A stretch of 64,000 nucleotides of DNA from Brevibacterium gallinarum (GCF_014836885.1 NZ_JACSPY010000002.1:62001-126000); one strand, 5' to 3'; numbered from the stretch's first letter, positions 7,730 through 16,040 are shown. Program-made: numbers and translations. The notes: generated from the sequence alone by a model not told the origin.

Positions 7730-8376
7730 CGCCACCGGACGGCTGGCGGGCAGCGCTGGTCGAGACGCTGGGCATCGAGCTGTGGCGGATCCCGATCGTC
7801 ATCGCCTCTGCGATCCTCATCTACTTCGTCTTCGTCATCCTGCTGCGGATCTTCGGCGCCCGCATCCTCTCCGGCATCACGAGCTTCGACGCCGTGGTCG
7901 TCATCATGATCGGTGCGGTCGCCGGCCGTGTCATCATCGGCCACCCGCCGACGGTGGCAGCCGGGGCGATCGGGCTGGTGACGCTCATGTGCCTGGAGGC
8001 GCTGTTCGGGTCGCTGCGCGGTCTGCTGCCGATGCACCGGGCGCTGAACAACCAGCCGATCCTCGTCGTCGCCCACGGCGCGATGCTCACCCGGGTCATG
8101 CGGCGCGTGCACGTCAGCCCCGATGACGTGCAGATCGCCATCCGCAAGGCAGGGCTGGGCCGGCTGCAGGATGCCCAATGTGTCATCCTGGAGCCGAGCG
8201 GAGCGCTCAGCGTCATCCCCGTCGGCACCCCGGTCGACCGGACGATGATGCAGGGAGTGGACGAGGCCAACGAGCTGCGCGGGAACTGGACGAGCCCCGG
8301 CGGGCGCAGCCGCCTCGTCGTCGAGGACACCGTCACCCCACAGGGGGAGAGCACGACAGGAGAAGGAAACGCATGA
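7726..8376 (+). CDS. DUF421 (YetF-type) membrane protein
   Basis: 216 residues with three membrane helices at about 20-42, 58-75 and 80-97, followed by the soluble DUF421 domain (QPILVVAHGAMLTRVMRRVHVSPDDV and a later VILEPSGALSVIP). Bacillus members (YetF, YkjA, YrbG) are known as membrane proteins of uncertain biochemical role, some linked to spore or stress phenotypes. A hydrophilic tail of about 40 residues is extra. Start and stop overlap both neighbours as ATGA, so kinase, DUF421 and Rieske proteins are translated from one message. Confidence 0.85.
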   Translation: MTPPDGWRAALVETLGIELWRIPIVIASAILIYFVFVILLRIFGARILSGITSFDAVVVIMIGAVAGRVIIGHPPTVAAGAIGLVTLMCLEALFGSLRGLLPMHRALNNQPILVVAHGAMLTRVMRRVHVSPDDVQIAIRKAGLGRLQDAQCVILEPSGALSVIPVGTPVDRTMMQGVDEANELRGNWTSPGGRSRLVVEDTVTPQGESTTGEGNA

Positions 8377-8792
8377 GCAACGAGATGAGCCGCAGGCGCA
8401 TGGTGCAGCTGTCAGCCCTGGCCGGAGGAGCCGCCAGCATCGGCGGCACCGCAGCGCTGTCAGGCTGCTCGGGCACCGACGACGATGTCGTCGAGCCCTC
8501 GACAGTGGCCGCCGCCGAGGTGCCGGTCGGCTCAGGTGTCGTCGTCGACGACCGCTATGTCGTCGCCCAGCCGACGGAGGGCGATTTCCACGCCTTCAAC
8601 GCGATCTGCCCGCACCAGGGCTGCTTGGTGCAGACGGTGACCGAAGAGGAGATCATCTGCCCGTGCCACAGCTCCCGGTTCGATCCGAAGACCGGCGAGC
8701 CGCTCTCCGGGCCGGCCGAAACCGGCTTAGCCGCCGCGCAGATCGAGCAGTCCGGTGACGAGCTGACGATCAGCATGACCGGAGACGCCTGA
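8373..8792 (+). CDS. Rieske [2Fe-2S] lipoprotein, probable Tat substrate
   Basis: 139 residues. The N-terminus has SRRRMVQLS (twin-arginine-like), a hydrophobic Ala/Gly segment and the lipobox LSGC, so export by Tat and lipid anchoring are predicted. The Rieske cluster ligands are C79 and H81 (CPHQGC) and C96 and H99 (CPCH); C84 and C98 can form the usual disulfide. It is a single-domain Rieske protein of about 100 residues after the anchor, not the cytochrome bc1 subunit, and its redox partner is not in the window. AGGAGAAGG upstream and the ATGA overlap support the start. The TTA leucine codon at 8727 is in the GGC-TTA-GCC context. Confidence 0.88.
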   Translation: MSNEMSRRRMVQLSALAGGAASIGGTAALSGCSGTDDDVVEPSTVAAAEVPVGSGVVVDDRYVVAQPTEGDFHAFNAICPHQGCLVQTVTEEEIICPCHSSRFDPKTGEPLSGPAETGLAAAQIEQSGDELTISMTGDA

Positions 8793-8796
8793 TCGA

Positions 8797-8991
8797 CTAG
8801 TACGAACCGCGGGTCTTCGAGGCGGTGGCGAGGGCGATCGCCGCGCTCAGCGGCAGCGCGAAGGCGATGCCGAGCGGGATGCTGAGATCCATGATGACCA
8901 GCGCGATGATGAGGCCGAAGACCAGGCCGACGACCGCGTTGACGGCGATCGCGAGGGAGGAAGAGCACTTCTTCTTCTGCGGGGCTGACAT
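8797..8991 (-). CDS. Small two-helix membrane protein
   Basis: 64 residues with two hydrophobic helices (about 12-34 and 38-57) joined by a short turn. No family recognised. AAGGAG lies 7 nt before the ATG at 8991. It shares size, topology and a Pro/Gln/Lys N-terminus (MSAPQKKK) with the next gene (MPAPQQKPQK), so the two may be diverged paralogs. Confidence 0.6.
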   Translation of the reverse strand: MSAPQKKKCSSSLAIAVNAVVGLVFGLIIALVIMDLSIPLGIAFALPLSAAIALATASKTRGSY

Positions 8992-9007
8992 AGCGCACTC
9001 CTTCGTT

Positions 9008-9241
9008 CTACGGCGACAGGAAATCCTCGCTGGCGGAGGCCGGTTTCCTCGCACGGTGGACCAGCCAGCCGATTGCCAGGCCGATGACGGCACCTGCGAT
9101 CATCCCGATGATGGCCCCGGCCACGAGATCCGCGCCCATGAGCTCTGCGATGACGATCCCGAGCACGATGCCGATGCCCTCGCCGATGGCAAACGCGACG
9201 AACGGGAACTGCTTCTGCGGTTTCTGCTGCGGTGCGGGCAT
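9008..9241 (-). CDS. Small two-helix membrane protein
   Basis: 77 residues with a Gln/Lys/Pro-rich start and two Gly/Ala-rich membrane helices (about 15-36 and 40-61), ending in a basic, Ser-rich tail. No family recognised. An AAGGGAGTC site precedes the ATG at 9241. It lies in the same direction as the membrane protein and serine hydrolase upstream and may share their transcript. Confidence 0.6.
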   Translation of the reverse strand: MPAPQQKPQKQFPFVAFAIGEGIGIVLGIVIAELMGADLVAGAIIGMIAGAVIGLAIGWLVHRARKPASASEDFLSP

Positions 9242-9276
9242 GGACGACTCCCTTGCTGTGTGGTGACGGTGGGGTT

Positions 9277-9732
9277 TCAGCGCTGGGCCATGACGACCGA
9301 GGCGACCACGGCAGCGATGACGAGCAGCGTGAACGTCACTTCGGTCACGGCTGAGCCGATGTCAGAACGCCGGTGGCCGGGCCTGAGCCACGGCAGCTGC
9401 GGGCCGATGCGCGCGGCCTCGAACGCGGCGACCACGACGACCAGCGCCGCTGGAACCCAGACGATGAGCGCCCAGACCGGCATGCTGATGAGCAGCCACT
9501 GCATGATGAACACGGTGACCGCAGCGATGATACCGACGACGAGGCCGACCCGCGACACCGGCACCGCGGGAGCTTCCGGCACTAAGGCGCCCACCGCCTC
9601 GGGCCCGGTTGCTGCCCCTGTCTGGGAGACCGCCCGGGAGACTGCCCGGCGCGCCTGGAGCACCCGCCACAGGGCCGAACCGGCGTAGGCGACGATGAGG
9701 ACGAGGAAGAAGACGACGGCGATCGGGTTCAT
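9277..9732 (-). CDS. Membrane protein coupled to the serine hydrolase
   Basis: 151 residues with an N-terminal helix (3-21), a basic linker that contains the PEAV form of the dispersed 12-mer (9592-9603), two central helices (about 61-80 and 86-105) and a C-terminal helix (about 128-148). No family recognised. Its ATG overlaps the stop of the serine hydrolase (ATGA), so the two products are made together and may interact at the membrane. One TTA leucine codon occurs near 9583. Confidence 0.65.
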   Translation of the reverse strand: MNPIAVVFFLVLIVAYAGSALWRVLQARRAVSRAVSQTGAATGPEAVGALVPEAPAVPVSRVGLVVGIIAAVTVFIMQWLLISMPVWALIVWVPAALVVVVAAFEAARIGPQLPWLRPGHRRSDIGSAVTEVTFTLLVIAAVVASVVMAQR

Positions 9733-10841
9733 GATGCGTCCTTCCCGCCGATGAGCGTGCTGAGCGCGTCGTCGACGTCGCGGGTGGTGTCGGAGAGGAC
9801 GATGAGCCCATCGCCCTCGGGCGTGTAGCCGACGATCGCGCTGTATCCGCCGGTGCCGCCGTTGTGGTAGGTGACGTGGGGTTCGCTGCCCTCGGGCAGG
9901 CGCATCATCCAGCCGAAGCCGATCTCGCGGTCCTCCTCCAGCAGCGCCTGCCGGGTGGTGGCCAGTTCGCTGCCGGCCAGATCCGTGCCCATGACCGCCT
10001 GCACGTAGCGGGCCATATCGGCAGCCGTTGACCGGATGCCGCCGGCCGGGGCGCTGCCGTTGAGCGTCCACGCCGAGGCGGGCACGCCGCCTGCCGCGTA
10101 TCCGTGCGGCGCGTCGTCGGCTAAGCCGTCGCGGGTGACGGGCAGATAGGTGTCATCCATGCCGAGCGGATCGAAGATCCGCTCCTCAAGAAGCGTCGCG
10201 TAGTCAGTGCCGGCGGCCTCGGCGAGGGCGATGCCGAGCAGCGCGACCCCGTAGTTCGAGTAGGAGGCATCGCCGGCCTCCGGGTCGACCGGGGTCGGGG
10301 TGTCGATGTCCCGCAGCCCGGCCAGCAGCTCGGACTCGGACTTGCGGTAGGGGTCGGTGTGCAGCACCCGGCTCACGAGTGAGTCGAGCAGCCCGCCGGG
10401 TTCGAGCCGCGGCAGCCCCGAGGTGTGTGTCGACAGCTGCATGAGCGTGACCTCGGTTGCCGCTCCGGCTGCGGAGTCGAACAGCTCCCCGAGTGTCGTC
10501 TCGGGTGCCACCTCACCCTTCTCGATCGCCTGGGCGAGCAGCACGCCGGTGAAGGTCTTCGTCACCGAGCCGATCTCGAACTCAGTGTGCTCATCGGCAC
10601 CGAAACCGGCGAAGCGCGGCTCGGGATCGCCCGCGTTCAGCTGCGCGATCGCGACATGGTGGCGGTTGTGGGAGCCGAGCGCGTCGATGACGTCCTGGCC
10701 GAGGGCCGCATCACCGGTCGCGGCCCCGAGGCGCGGGAACAGCGGTGAGAACGCCGTGAGCACGAGCGCGGTCGCCAGCGCTGCTGCCGCCGGCCACAGC
10801 CAGCGGCGACACGGGGGAGAGGGGGTGGTCGAGTGAGCCAT
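9729..10841 (-). CDS. Serine hydrolase, beta-lactamase class C / penicillin-binding-like family
   Basis: 370 residues. An N-terminal membrane anchor or signal segment (about 14-38) precedes a PF00144-type domain. The nucleophile motif is S92-V-T-K95, the second motif is YSN in DASYSNYG, and the HNGGTGGY motif near the C-terminus replaces the KTG triad, as in esterase/D-aminopeptidase-like members. The enzyme should act outside the membrane. Substrate is not predictable; class C beta-lactamase activity is possible but not favoured. A GGAGG site precedes the ATG at 10841. The ArsR-type gene lies 17 bp upstream in the same direction, and a coupled membrane protein follows. Confidence 0.85.
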   Translation of the reverse strand: MAHSTTPSPPCRRWLWPAAAALATALVLTAFSPLFPRLGAATGDAALGQDVIDALGSHNRHHVAIAQLNAGDPEPRFAGFGADEHTEFEIGSVTKTFTGVLLAQAIEKGEVAPETTLGELFDSAAGAATEVTLMQLSTHTSGLPRLEPGGLLDSLVSRVLHTDPYRKSESELLAGLRDIDTPTPVDPEAGDASYSNYGVALLGIALAEAAGTDYATLLEERIFDPLGMDDTYLPVTRDGLADDAPHGYAAGGVPASAWTLNGSAPAGGIRSTAADMARYVQAVMGTDLAGSELATTRQALLEEDREIGFGWMMRLPEGSEPHVTYHNGGTGGYSAIVGYTPEGDGLIVLSDTTRDVDDALSTLIGGKDAS

Positions 10842-10858
10842 GGGGCCTCCGTTGCTGC

Positions 10859-11422
10859 TCAGCCGAGGGCGGCGAGGATGATCGTGAGGACGGGCACGAG
10901 TCGGTGGGCGGGGATCCGCCACTGCCCGCGGTGGGGTGATTCGAGCCAGCCGGCGCTCGCCAGCTGCTGCAGGTGGTGGTAGATCTGCCCGGTCGAGCCG
11001 AAGACGCCGAGTTCGGACAGCCCCGCGACCGAGGTGGTGCCGCGGTGGATCTCCTGCAGCAGTCCCAGCCGCACCGGGTGCCCGAGCGCGTCGAGACTGC
11101 CGGCAGCGGTGGTGAAGTCGAGGCTGTCGAAATGGGCGGCCGGCCGGCCGTACTGCCACGACACGGGACCGGCAGCCGTCTGCGGCAGGTCCCCGGCGAA
11201 GACGATCCCGCCACCGGCGCCGGCCTGCTCCTGCAGTCCCTTCAGCGCCCACATCGGGTCAGCGTTCGCAGAATCCTGCGGTGTGCGTGTGCCCTGAGGT
11301 ACGTCTGCGGTCACCGCGCCCGAGGCGGTGGTCGCCTCTTCCTCGCTGGCCTGCTGGGCTTCGAGGGCGGCGATGCGGTCCTCGAGGGCGCGCAGCCGCT
11401 CATCAAGCGTGGGATCGTCCAT
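10859..11422 (-). CDS. ArsR-type winged-helix regulator with an N-terminal coiled coil
   Basis: 187 residues. Residues about 5-25 (LRALEDRIAALEAQQ) form a short coiled coil, followed by a disordered Thr/Ala/Glu linker that carries the TASG form of the 12-mer (11319-11330). The winged helix is at about 105-180: LGHPVRLGLLQEI, then GSTGQIYHHLQQLASAGWL. No metal-binding cysteines are seen. The likely target is its own operon with the serine hydrolase. The ATG at 11422 is chosen because a TATAAC -10 box sits 7 nt upstream; a GTG two codons further upstream is an alternative. Confidence 0.8.
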   Translation of the reverse strand: MDDPTLDERLRALEDRIAALEAQQASEEEATTASGAVTADVPQGTRTPQDSANADPMWALKGLQEQAGAGGGIVFAGDLPQTAAGPVSWQYGRPAAHFDSLDFTTAAGSLDALGHPVRLGLLQEIHRGTTSVAGLSELGVFGSTGQIYHHLQQLASAGWLESPHRGQWRIPAHRLVPVLTIILAALG

Positions 11423-11456
11423 ACCCACAGTTATACAAGAAATACGGAATTATCAA
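11423..11456 (-). promoter_or_regulatory. Promoter of the ArsR-type gene
   Basis: On the minus strand TTTTGA, 17 nt, then TATAAC (11430-11435) and 7 nt to the ATG. It is the most AT-rich promoter in this region and predicts a leaderless transcript. Confidence 0.55.
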
Positions 11457-11477
11457 AAGTCCAGAGTTTCGGGTGGT

Positions 11478-11669
11478 TCAGCGGCGGGTGCTGCGGCGCC
11501 ACACCCACCACACGACAGCGGCGACGATGATGAGGATGCCGATGGTGGCGAACTGCGTCCACAGCGGCATCCCGCGCACATTCAGCAGCCCGGCCAGGAG
11601 CAGCGCACCGACGATGATGAGCACGATCGACCACACAGGGTTCGGGACAAAAGACGGACGGCGAGTCAT
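11478..11669 (-). CDS. Small two-helix membrane protein
   Basis: 63 residues: two hydrophobic helices (about 13-31 and 38-57) and a very basic C-terminus ending RRSTRR. It resembles the many uncharacterised actinobacterial small membrane proteins of this size. It is divergent from the 11767 gene and stands 55 bp upstream of the ArsR-type gene. No function is proposed. Confidence 0.6.
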   Translation of the reverse strand: MTRRPSFVPNPVWSIVLIIVGALLLAGLLNVRGMPLWTQFATIGILIIVAAVVWWVWRRSTRR

Positions 11670-11754
11670 GCCGCCAGACTAGGCCGACCGGGCTGGGGCC
11701 GATACCGGCACGAGATGAACACCTGGCCACATCTGCGCCTCGAGCGCAGGCGGC

Positions 11755-11766
11755 TACACTTGTGCG
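11755..11766 (+). promoter_or_regulatory. Predicted leaderless -10 element that decides the start
   Basis: TACACT at 11755-11760, 6 nt before GTG 11767. The spacing favours GTG 11767 over the adjacent ATG 11770. Confidence 0.5.
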
Positions 11767-12447
11767 GTGATGTCTGATACCCCCGCAGGAACCCCCGAGC
11801 CCGACGAGACGGCCAGCACGGAAGCAACGCAGAGCCCCGCCGAGATCCGCGCCGGGCAGTCCGCCCGCGGCACGTGGATGTTCGCCCGCGGCGCAGCAGC
11901 GTTCCTCTTCGGCATCGTCACCGTCTTCTTCCCCCGCGAGCAGATCGGCGGTCCTGCCCAGCTCGCCCTGCGCGTCGACACCGCCGACTACCTGCTCATC
12001 GGCTACCTCATCGTCCAGGGCCTGCTCATCCTCGGCTTCGCCCGCGCCGTCACCACCTCCGCCCGCACGCCGGTGCTCGGTGAGGCGGTCATCGTCATCC
12101 CGGCGATCATCTTCCTGTTCCTCGCCGAACAGCCCGGCCAGCTGCGCGCCGCCGTCGCAGTGTGGGCGCTGCTGCACGCGGCCTGTGAGCTGTGGCTGTG
12201 GTCGCTCGTGCGCAGCCTGCCGAGCTCCTCGGACTTCCTCATCGTCGGCGGCATCCACGCACTCGTCGGCGTCATCATCGCCTTCGGCGACGACATGGGG
12301 GCACTGACCGTCATCGGCTTCACCGGCGCCGGCATGCTCGCCTCCGGGGTGCTCTACATGCTCGGCGGCTACTCCCGGCGCTCCCTGGCCCGCAAGTCAG
12401 CCGAAGATCCAGCGGCCGACGGCCCAGGTGAGGCGCGCACCGACTGA
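11767..12447 (+). CDS. HdeD/DUF308-like membrane protein
   Basis: 226 residues. A hydrophilic, acidic N-terminus of about 35 residues is followed by six hydrophobic helices arranged in pairs. The pattern RGAAAFLFGIVTVFFP ending in an acidic or basic tail recalls the HdeD/DUF308 family of six-helix membrane proteins, but that assignment is only by pattern. A copy of the dispersed 12-mer follows the stop (12450-12461). The GTG start is chosen from the promoter spacing. Confidence 0.7.
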   Translation: MMSDTPAGTPEPDETASTEATQSPAEIRAGQSARGTWMFARGAAAFLFGIVTVFFPREQIGGPAQLALRVDTADYLLIGYLIVQGLLILGFARAVTTSARTPVLGEAVIVIPAIIFLFLAEQPGQLRAAVAVWALLHAACELWLWSLVRSLPSSSDFLIVGGIHALVGVIIAFGDDMGALTVIGFTGAGMLASGVLYMLGGYSRRSLARKSAEDPAADGPGEARTD

Positions 12448-12449
12448 AC

Positions 12450-12461
12450 CACCGCCTCGGG
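12450..12461 (-). repeat. Intergenic copy of the dispersed 12-mer
   Basis: CACCGCCTCGGG on the plus strand, the complement of CCCGAGGCGGTG. It lies between the DUF308-like and thioesterase genes. Confidence 0.7.
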
Positions 12462-12495
12462 CGCGGCCACCCGCAGATGCGGGACCTGACCTGCC

Positions 12496-12507
12496 TAGAC
12501 TTGGGGT
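12496..12507 (+). promoter_or_regulatory. Predicted leaderless -10 element
   Basis: TAGACT at 12496-12501 and 6 nt to the ATG at 12508. The same TAGACT-N6-ATG layout occurs at 32287 and, on the minus strand, at 23660. Confidence 0.5.
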
Positions 12508-12987
12508 ATGAGTGAAGACCTGAGACCGCAGATCGGCACCGACGAATCGACCGCCCGCGACGAGGCCGGCCGCCCGGCGATGAACTTCCACACCCGCAAA
12601 TGGGTGCGGCCCGAGGATCTCAACGCCAACGGCACCCTGTTCGGCGGTTCGCTGCTGCGTTGGATCGACGACGAGGCCGTCGTCTACGCGATGATCCAGC
12701 TGGGCAACAAGCGGATCGTGACGAAGTTCATCTCCGAGATCAACTTCCTCGCCTCCGCCACCCAGGGCGACATCATCGAGATCGGCCTGGTGGCGGTGAA
12801 GTTCGGGCGCACCTCGCTGACGATGCGCTGCAAGGTCCGCAACATCATCACCGGCGAGATCATCCTCTCGATCGACAAGATCGTCTTCGTCGGCCTCGAC
12901 GAGGACGGCAACCCCGTCGAACACGGCTACGATGCCGTCACCTACGAACGCGACCGGTTCCCCGACCATATGCTCGGCAGGCGCTGA
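12508..12987 (+). CDS. Acyl-CoA thioesterase, hotdog fold (YciA/BFIT type)
   Basis: 159 residues. The hotdog core starts near residue 25 (NFHTRKWVRPEDLNANGTLFGG), with the N-x-x-G-T-x-F-G-G and W-I-D-D-E motifs that place the catalytic Asp and the helix contacts in YciA-type acyl-CoA hydrolases. It releases CoA from acyl-CoA in the cytoplasm; chain-length preference cannot be read from the sequence. A single-domain protein of normal length. It precedes the trehalose gene by 120 bp in the same direction without overlap. Confidence 0.85.
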   Translation: MSEDLRPQIGTDESTARDEAGRPAMNFHTRKWVRPEDLNANGTLFGGSLLRWIDDEAVVYAMIQLGNKRIVTKFISEINFLASATQGDIIEIGLVAVKFGRTSLTMRCKVRNIITGEIILSIDKIVFVGLDEDGNPVEHGYDAVTYERDRFPDHMLGRR

Positions 12988-13107
12988 GGCATCGAGGCGC
13001 TGAGCCACCGGCGGCAGGCGGGCGTTCGCCTGCCGCCGGGCAAGCCACTACACTGAATGCGCTTTGCCCGCCGGGCGCCCCTGCACCACCTGCACCACGA
13101 GGACACC

Positions 13108-15882
13108 ATGACCGCATCTCTCGACCTGCTCGACTCCTGGGATCCCGCAGCCCCCACCTCGGGGCCGCTCGGCGACCTCGCCGAGGCCGCCCGCACCCTC
13201 GATGCCGAGCTGTTCGCAGAGATCGTCCGACTGGCCCGGACTCCCAAGCTGCTCATCGCCACCGACTACGACGGCACCATCGCCCCGATCGTCGAGAAGC
13301 CCACCCACGCCTACCCGCTGCCCATCAGCCTCATCAGCATGCGTGCGCTCGCCGCCCTGCCCGACACCAACGCTGCCGTCATCTCCGGCCGGTCCCTGCG
13401 CGACCTCGCAGCGATGTCGCGGCTGCCGCGCGAGGTCCACCTCGTCGGCTCCCACGGCTCCGAGACCGACATCGACGCGATCGACGCCCTCGACGCTGAG
13501 GCCACCGCAGCGCTGAAGGATCTGCAGCAGTCGGTGGCCTCCCTGGCGCGGATGGTGCCCGAGGCGCAGTTCGAGCTCAAACCGACCGGGGTGGCTGTGC
13601 ACCTGCGCGGCCTCGATACCGATGCCCGCGCCGTCGTCGAAGCTGGCATCGCGCAGATGGCCCGGCACGTCGCCGTGTCCGTCGTCCGCGGCAAGGAGGT
13701 CGCCGACCTCACCGTCGTCGAATCCACCAAGGGCGAGGCGCTCGACGGGCTGCGCGAACGCCTCGGGGCGGCCGCGGTCGTCTACATCGGCGACGACACC
13801 TCCGATGAGCGCGCCCTGGAGACCCTGACGAGCACCGACCTGGGCATCACAGTCGCCCCGCTCGACTGCCGCACGGCCGTCTCCGGCCGGCCGTGTGTCG
13901 ACACCGCCGCGAGCTTCCAGCTCGCCGACCCCGATACCGTCTCGCTCGTGCTCTCGAGCATCTTCGAGCTGCGCCGCTCCTGGCTGTTCGGCCAGACCGC
14001 CGTGCCGATCGAACGGCACTCGATGCTCGCCAACGGGCAGTCGACCGCGCTCATCGACCCCGGCGGCCGGATCTGCTGGATGCCGCACCCGCTGCCCCAC
14101 TCCGCCTCCCTGTTCTCCGAGATCCTCGGCTCACCAGCCGCCGGTTACTACTCGGTCGCCCCAGCCACCGCCTCGGGCGCGGCCGAACGCAAGCAGAAGT
14201 CGCTGACCCAGCGCTACCAGCGCGACACCACCATCGTCGAGACCCGGTGGGCCGGGCTCACCGCCCGCGACTACCTCGCCCCGGTGCCCGAGGACAGCCT
14301 CGACACTGTGCTCGTGCGCGTGCTCACCGGCGACGCCGAGGCCGAGATCCGGTTCGCCCCGCGCCCGGACTTCGGCTCGTACCCGATCCGTCTGGAGAAG
14401 GTCGGCGACGGTGTGCGGGTGCTCGGCACCTCGGAGCCGGTGATGCTCCACGCTCCCGGCGTCGACTTCGACATCATCAGCGAAGACGGCTCCGACACCG
14501 CCGTCGCCCGCGTCGTGCCGACCACGCCGGAGCGCGCCAAGCTCGTGCTCGTGCTCGTGTGCGGCGGGTCGTTCGCCGACACCGACTACCTGCTCGCCGG
14601 CGGAGAGTCCTTCGTGCGCCGGCGCGCGGCCGGCTACTGGCGCAACTGGGTCACCGGCCTCACCCTGCCCGAACTCAAGACCGACGAGGTCACCCGCTCG
14701 GCGATCACCCTGCGCGCCCTGTGCCACGTGCCCACCGGCGGCGTGCTCGCCGCCGCGACGTCCTCCCTGCCTGAGGGGATCGGCGGCATCCGCAACTGGG
14801 ACTACCGCTACTGCTGGCTGCGCGACGGCTCGATGACCGTGCGCACCCTGCTGAGCCTGGGCTCCACCGCCGAGGCGGAGGGCTTCCTGGCATGGCTGGC
14901 CGGGATCCTGGAGATGACGGTCGGGCCAGAGCAGCTGCATCCCCTCTACGCCGTCGACGGCTCAGCCCTCACGACCGAGGCGGTGCTGGAGCATCTGCCC
15001 GGCTATGCCGGCTCCCGGCCGGTGCGGGTCGGCAACGCCGCTGAGCATCAGGTGCAGCTCGACGTGTTCGGCCCGGTCACCGAGCTGCTCGACGACTTCA
15101 CCGCTGCCGTCGGCACGCTGTCGGAGGAGAACTGGAAGCTCACCTGCGATATGGTCACCGCCGTTGACCGCCGCTGGCACGAACCCGACCACGGCATCTG
15201 GGAGGCCCGGCGGGCCCCGAAGCACAACGTATACACGAAGGTGATGTGCTGGGTGACCGTCGACCGCGCGATCCGGATCGCCGAGCGGTTCGGCCGCACG
15301 ATGCCCGGGGCGTGGCGGCGGCTGCGCGAAACCATCGCCGAGGACGTCATCACCCGTGGCTGGAACGAGAAGGTCGGCGCCTACACGGTGGCCTACGGCG
15401 AGGACGACCTCGACGCGGCCTGCCTGTTCGTCGGGCTCTCCGGCCTGCTGCCGGCTGACGATGAGCGGTTCATCGCCACCGTCGACGCGATCGAACGCGA
15501 CCTGCGGGTCGGGCCGACGGTGTTCCGCTACTACTACGATGACGGGCTGCCCGGGCTCGAGGGCGGCTTCCACATCTGCACCACCTGGCTCATCGAGGCC
15601 TTCATCAAGGTCGGGCGGATCGCCGATGCCCGCGACCTGTTCCGGCGGCTCGACAACCTCATGGGGCCCACCGGCCTGTTCCCCGAGGAGTACGAGCCGA
15701 TCGCCGAACAGCACCTGGGCAACCACCCGCAAGCGTACTCGCACCTGGGCTACATCCGTGTTGCCCAGCAGCTCGACGAGCTGCTCGATGTGGCCTCCGA
15801 TGCCGAACTCGACGACGACGGCCTCGACGAGGTCGACATCGACACCACCGCCTCGGGACCGGTATCATCAGTGTCATCATGA
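13108..15882 (+). CDS. Fused trehalose-6-phosphate phosphatase (HAD) and GH15 family glycoside hydrolase
   Basis: 924 residues in two parts. Residues about 35-280 form the HAD phosphatase: DYDGT (D53, D55), VISGRSL, SHGSE and GDDTSDE are the standard motifs of OtsB. From about residue 300 a GH15 module follows (N-terminal beta-domain, then the alpha-barrel with NWDYRYCWLRDGS from N563). In mycobacteria the GH15 enzyme of this type is a trehalase. The fusion could therefore dephosphorylate trehalose-6-phosphate and split trehalose, or hydrolyse a related glucoside; this is inference. The ATG at 13108 gives a complete OtsB start; TACACT at 13049 is a -10 candidate. The 12-mer occurs twice in frame as TASG (14166 and 15846), the second four codons from the variable tail. 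Confidence 0.85.
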   Translation: MTASLDLLDSWDPAAPTSGPLGDLAEAARTLDAELFAEIVRLARTPKLLIATDYDGTIAPIVEKPTHAYPLPISLISMRALAALPDTNAAVISGRSLRDLAAMSRLPREVHLVGSHGSETDIDAIDALDAEATAALKDLQQSVASLARMVPEAQFELKPTGVAVHLRGLDTDARAVVEAGIAQMARHVAVSVVRGKEVADLTVVESTKGEALDGLRERLGAAAVVYIGDDTSDERALETLTSTDLGITVAPLDCRTAVSGRPCVDTAASFQLADPDTVSLVLSSIFELRRSWLFGQTAVPIERHSMLANGQSTALIDPGGRICWMPHPLPHSASLFSEILGSPAAGYYSVAPATASGAAERKQKSLTQRYQRDTTIVETRWAGLTARDYLAPVPEDSLDTVLVRVLTGDAEAEIRFAPRPDFGSYPIRLEKVGDGVRVLGTSEPVMLHAPGVDFDIISEDGSDTAVARVVPTTPERAKLVLVLVCGGSFADTDYLLAGGESFVRRRAAGYWRNWVTGLTLPELKTDEVTRSAITLRALCHVPTGGVLAAATSSLPEGIGGIRNWDYRYCWLRDGSMTVRTLLSLGSTAEAEGFLAWLAGILEMTVGPEQLHPLYAVDGSALTTEAVLEHLPGYAGSRPVRVGNAAEHQVQLDVFGPVTELLDDFTAAVGTLSEENWKLTCDMVTAVDRRWHEPDHGIWEARRAPKHNVYTKVMCWVTVDRAIRIAERFGRTMPGAWRRLRETIAEDVITRGWNEKVGAYTVAYGEDDLDAACLFVGLSGLLPADDERFIATVDAIERDLRVGPTVFRYYYDDGLPGLEGGFHICTTWLIEAFIKVGRIADARDLFRRLDNLMGPTGLFPEEYEPIAEQHLGNHPQAYSHLGYIRVAQQLDELLDVASDAELDDDGLDEVDIDTTASGPVSSVSS
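15863..15868 (+). promoter_or_regulatory. Candidate -10 for the erm leader transcript
   Basis: TATCAT inside the 3' end of the GH15 fusion gene, 10 nt before the first leader ATG. It would give a leaderless or near-leaderless leader peptide. Moderate support only. Confidence 0.35.
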
Positions 15883-15926
15883 TGTCAGCAACTGAGGCTA
15901 TCGTTTGGGGCCGTCTCCGCTTCTGA
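15879..15926 (+). CDS. Erm leader peptide with an RLR stalling motif
   Basis: A 15-codon open frame reading MMSATEAIVWGRLRF, with its first ATG overlapping the stop of the upstream gene (ATGA). Arg-Leu-Arg is the motif at which macrolide-bound ribosomes stall in the ErmD-type leader, where it also occurs as RLRF. The RLR codons lie in a segment (15913-15920, GTCTCCGC) that is exactly complementary to 15989-15996 downstream. This supports a role as the sensor of a translational attenuator for the methyltransferase at 16041. The product is far too short for routine gene finders. Second ATG at 15882 is an alternative start. Confidence 0.7.
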   Translation: MMSATEAIVWGRLRF

Positions 15927-16040
15927 GCGGCGGACCCTTCTTCGAATTCCCCATTCCCAGGTTTCGCCGCTCCGCTGTGACCAGCCGGGCGGAGACATTG
16001 AGCTGCCCGGACGCCAGACTTCTTCGGAGCGTCCCACATC
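15913..16040 (+). promoter_or_regulatory. Attenuator leader RNA of the erm gene
   Basis: Several mutually exclusive stems can be drawn. GTCTCCGC (15913-15920) pairs with GCGGAGAC (15989-15996). CCGGGC (15985-15990) pairs with GCCCGG (16005-16010). CGCTCCG (15968-15974) pairs with CGGAGCG (16025-16031), which contains the erm ribosome site. GGACGC (16009-16014) pairs with GCGTCC (16029-16034), also masking that site. Stalling on the leader peptide would break the first pairing and could free the ribosome site. The logic is the classical erm translational attenuator. Confidence 0.65.
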
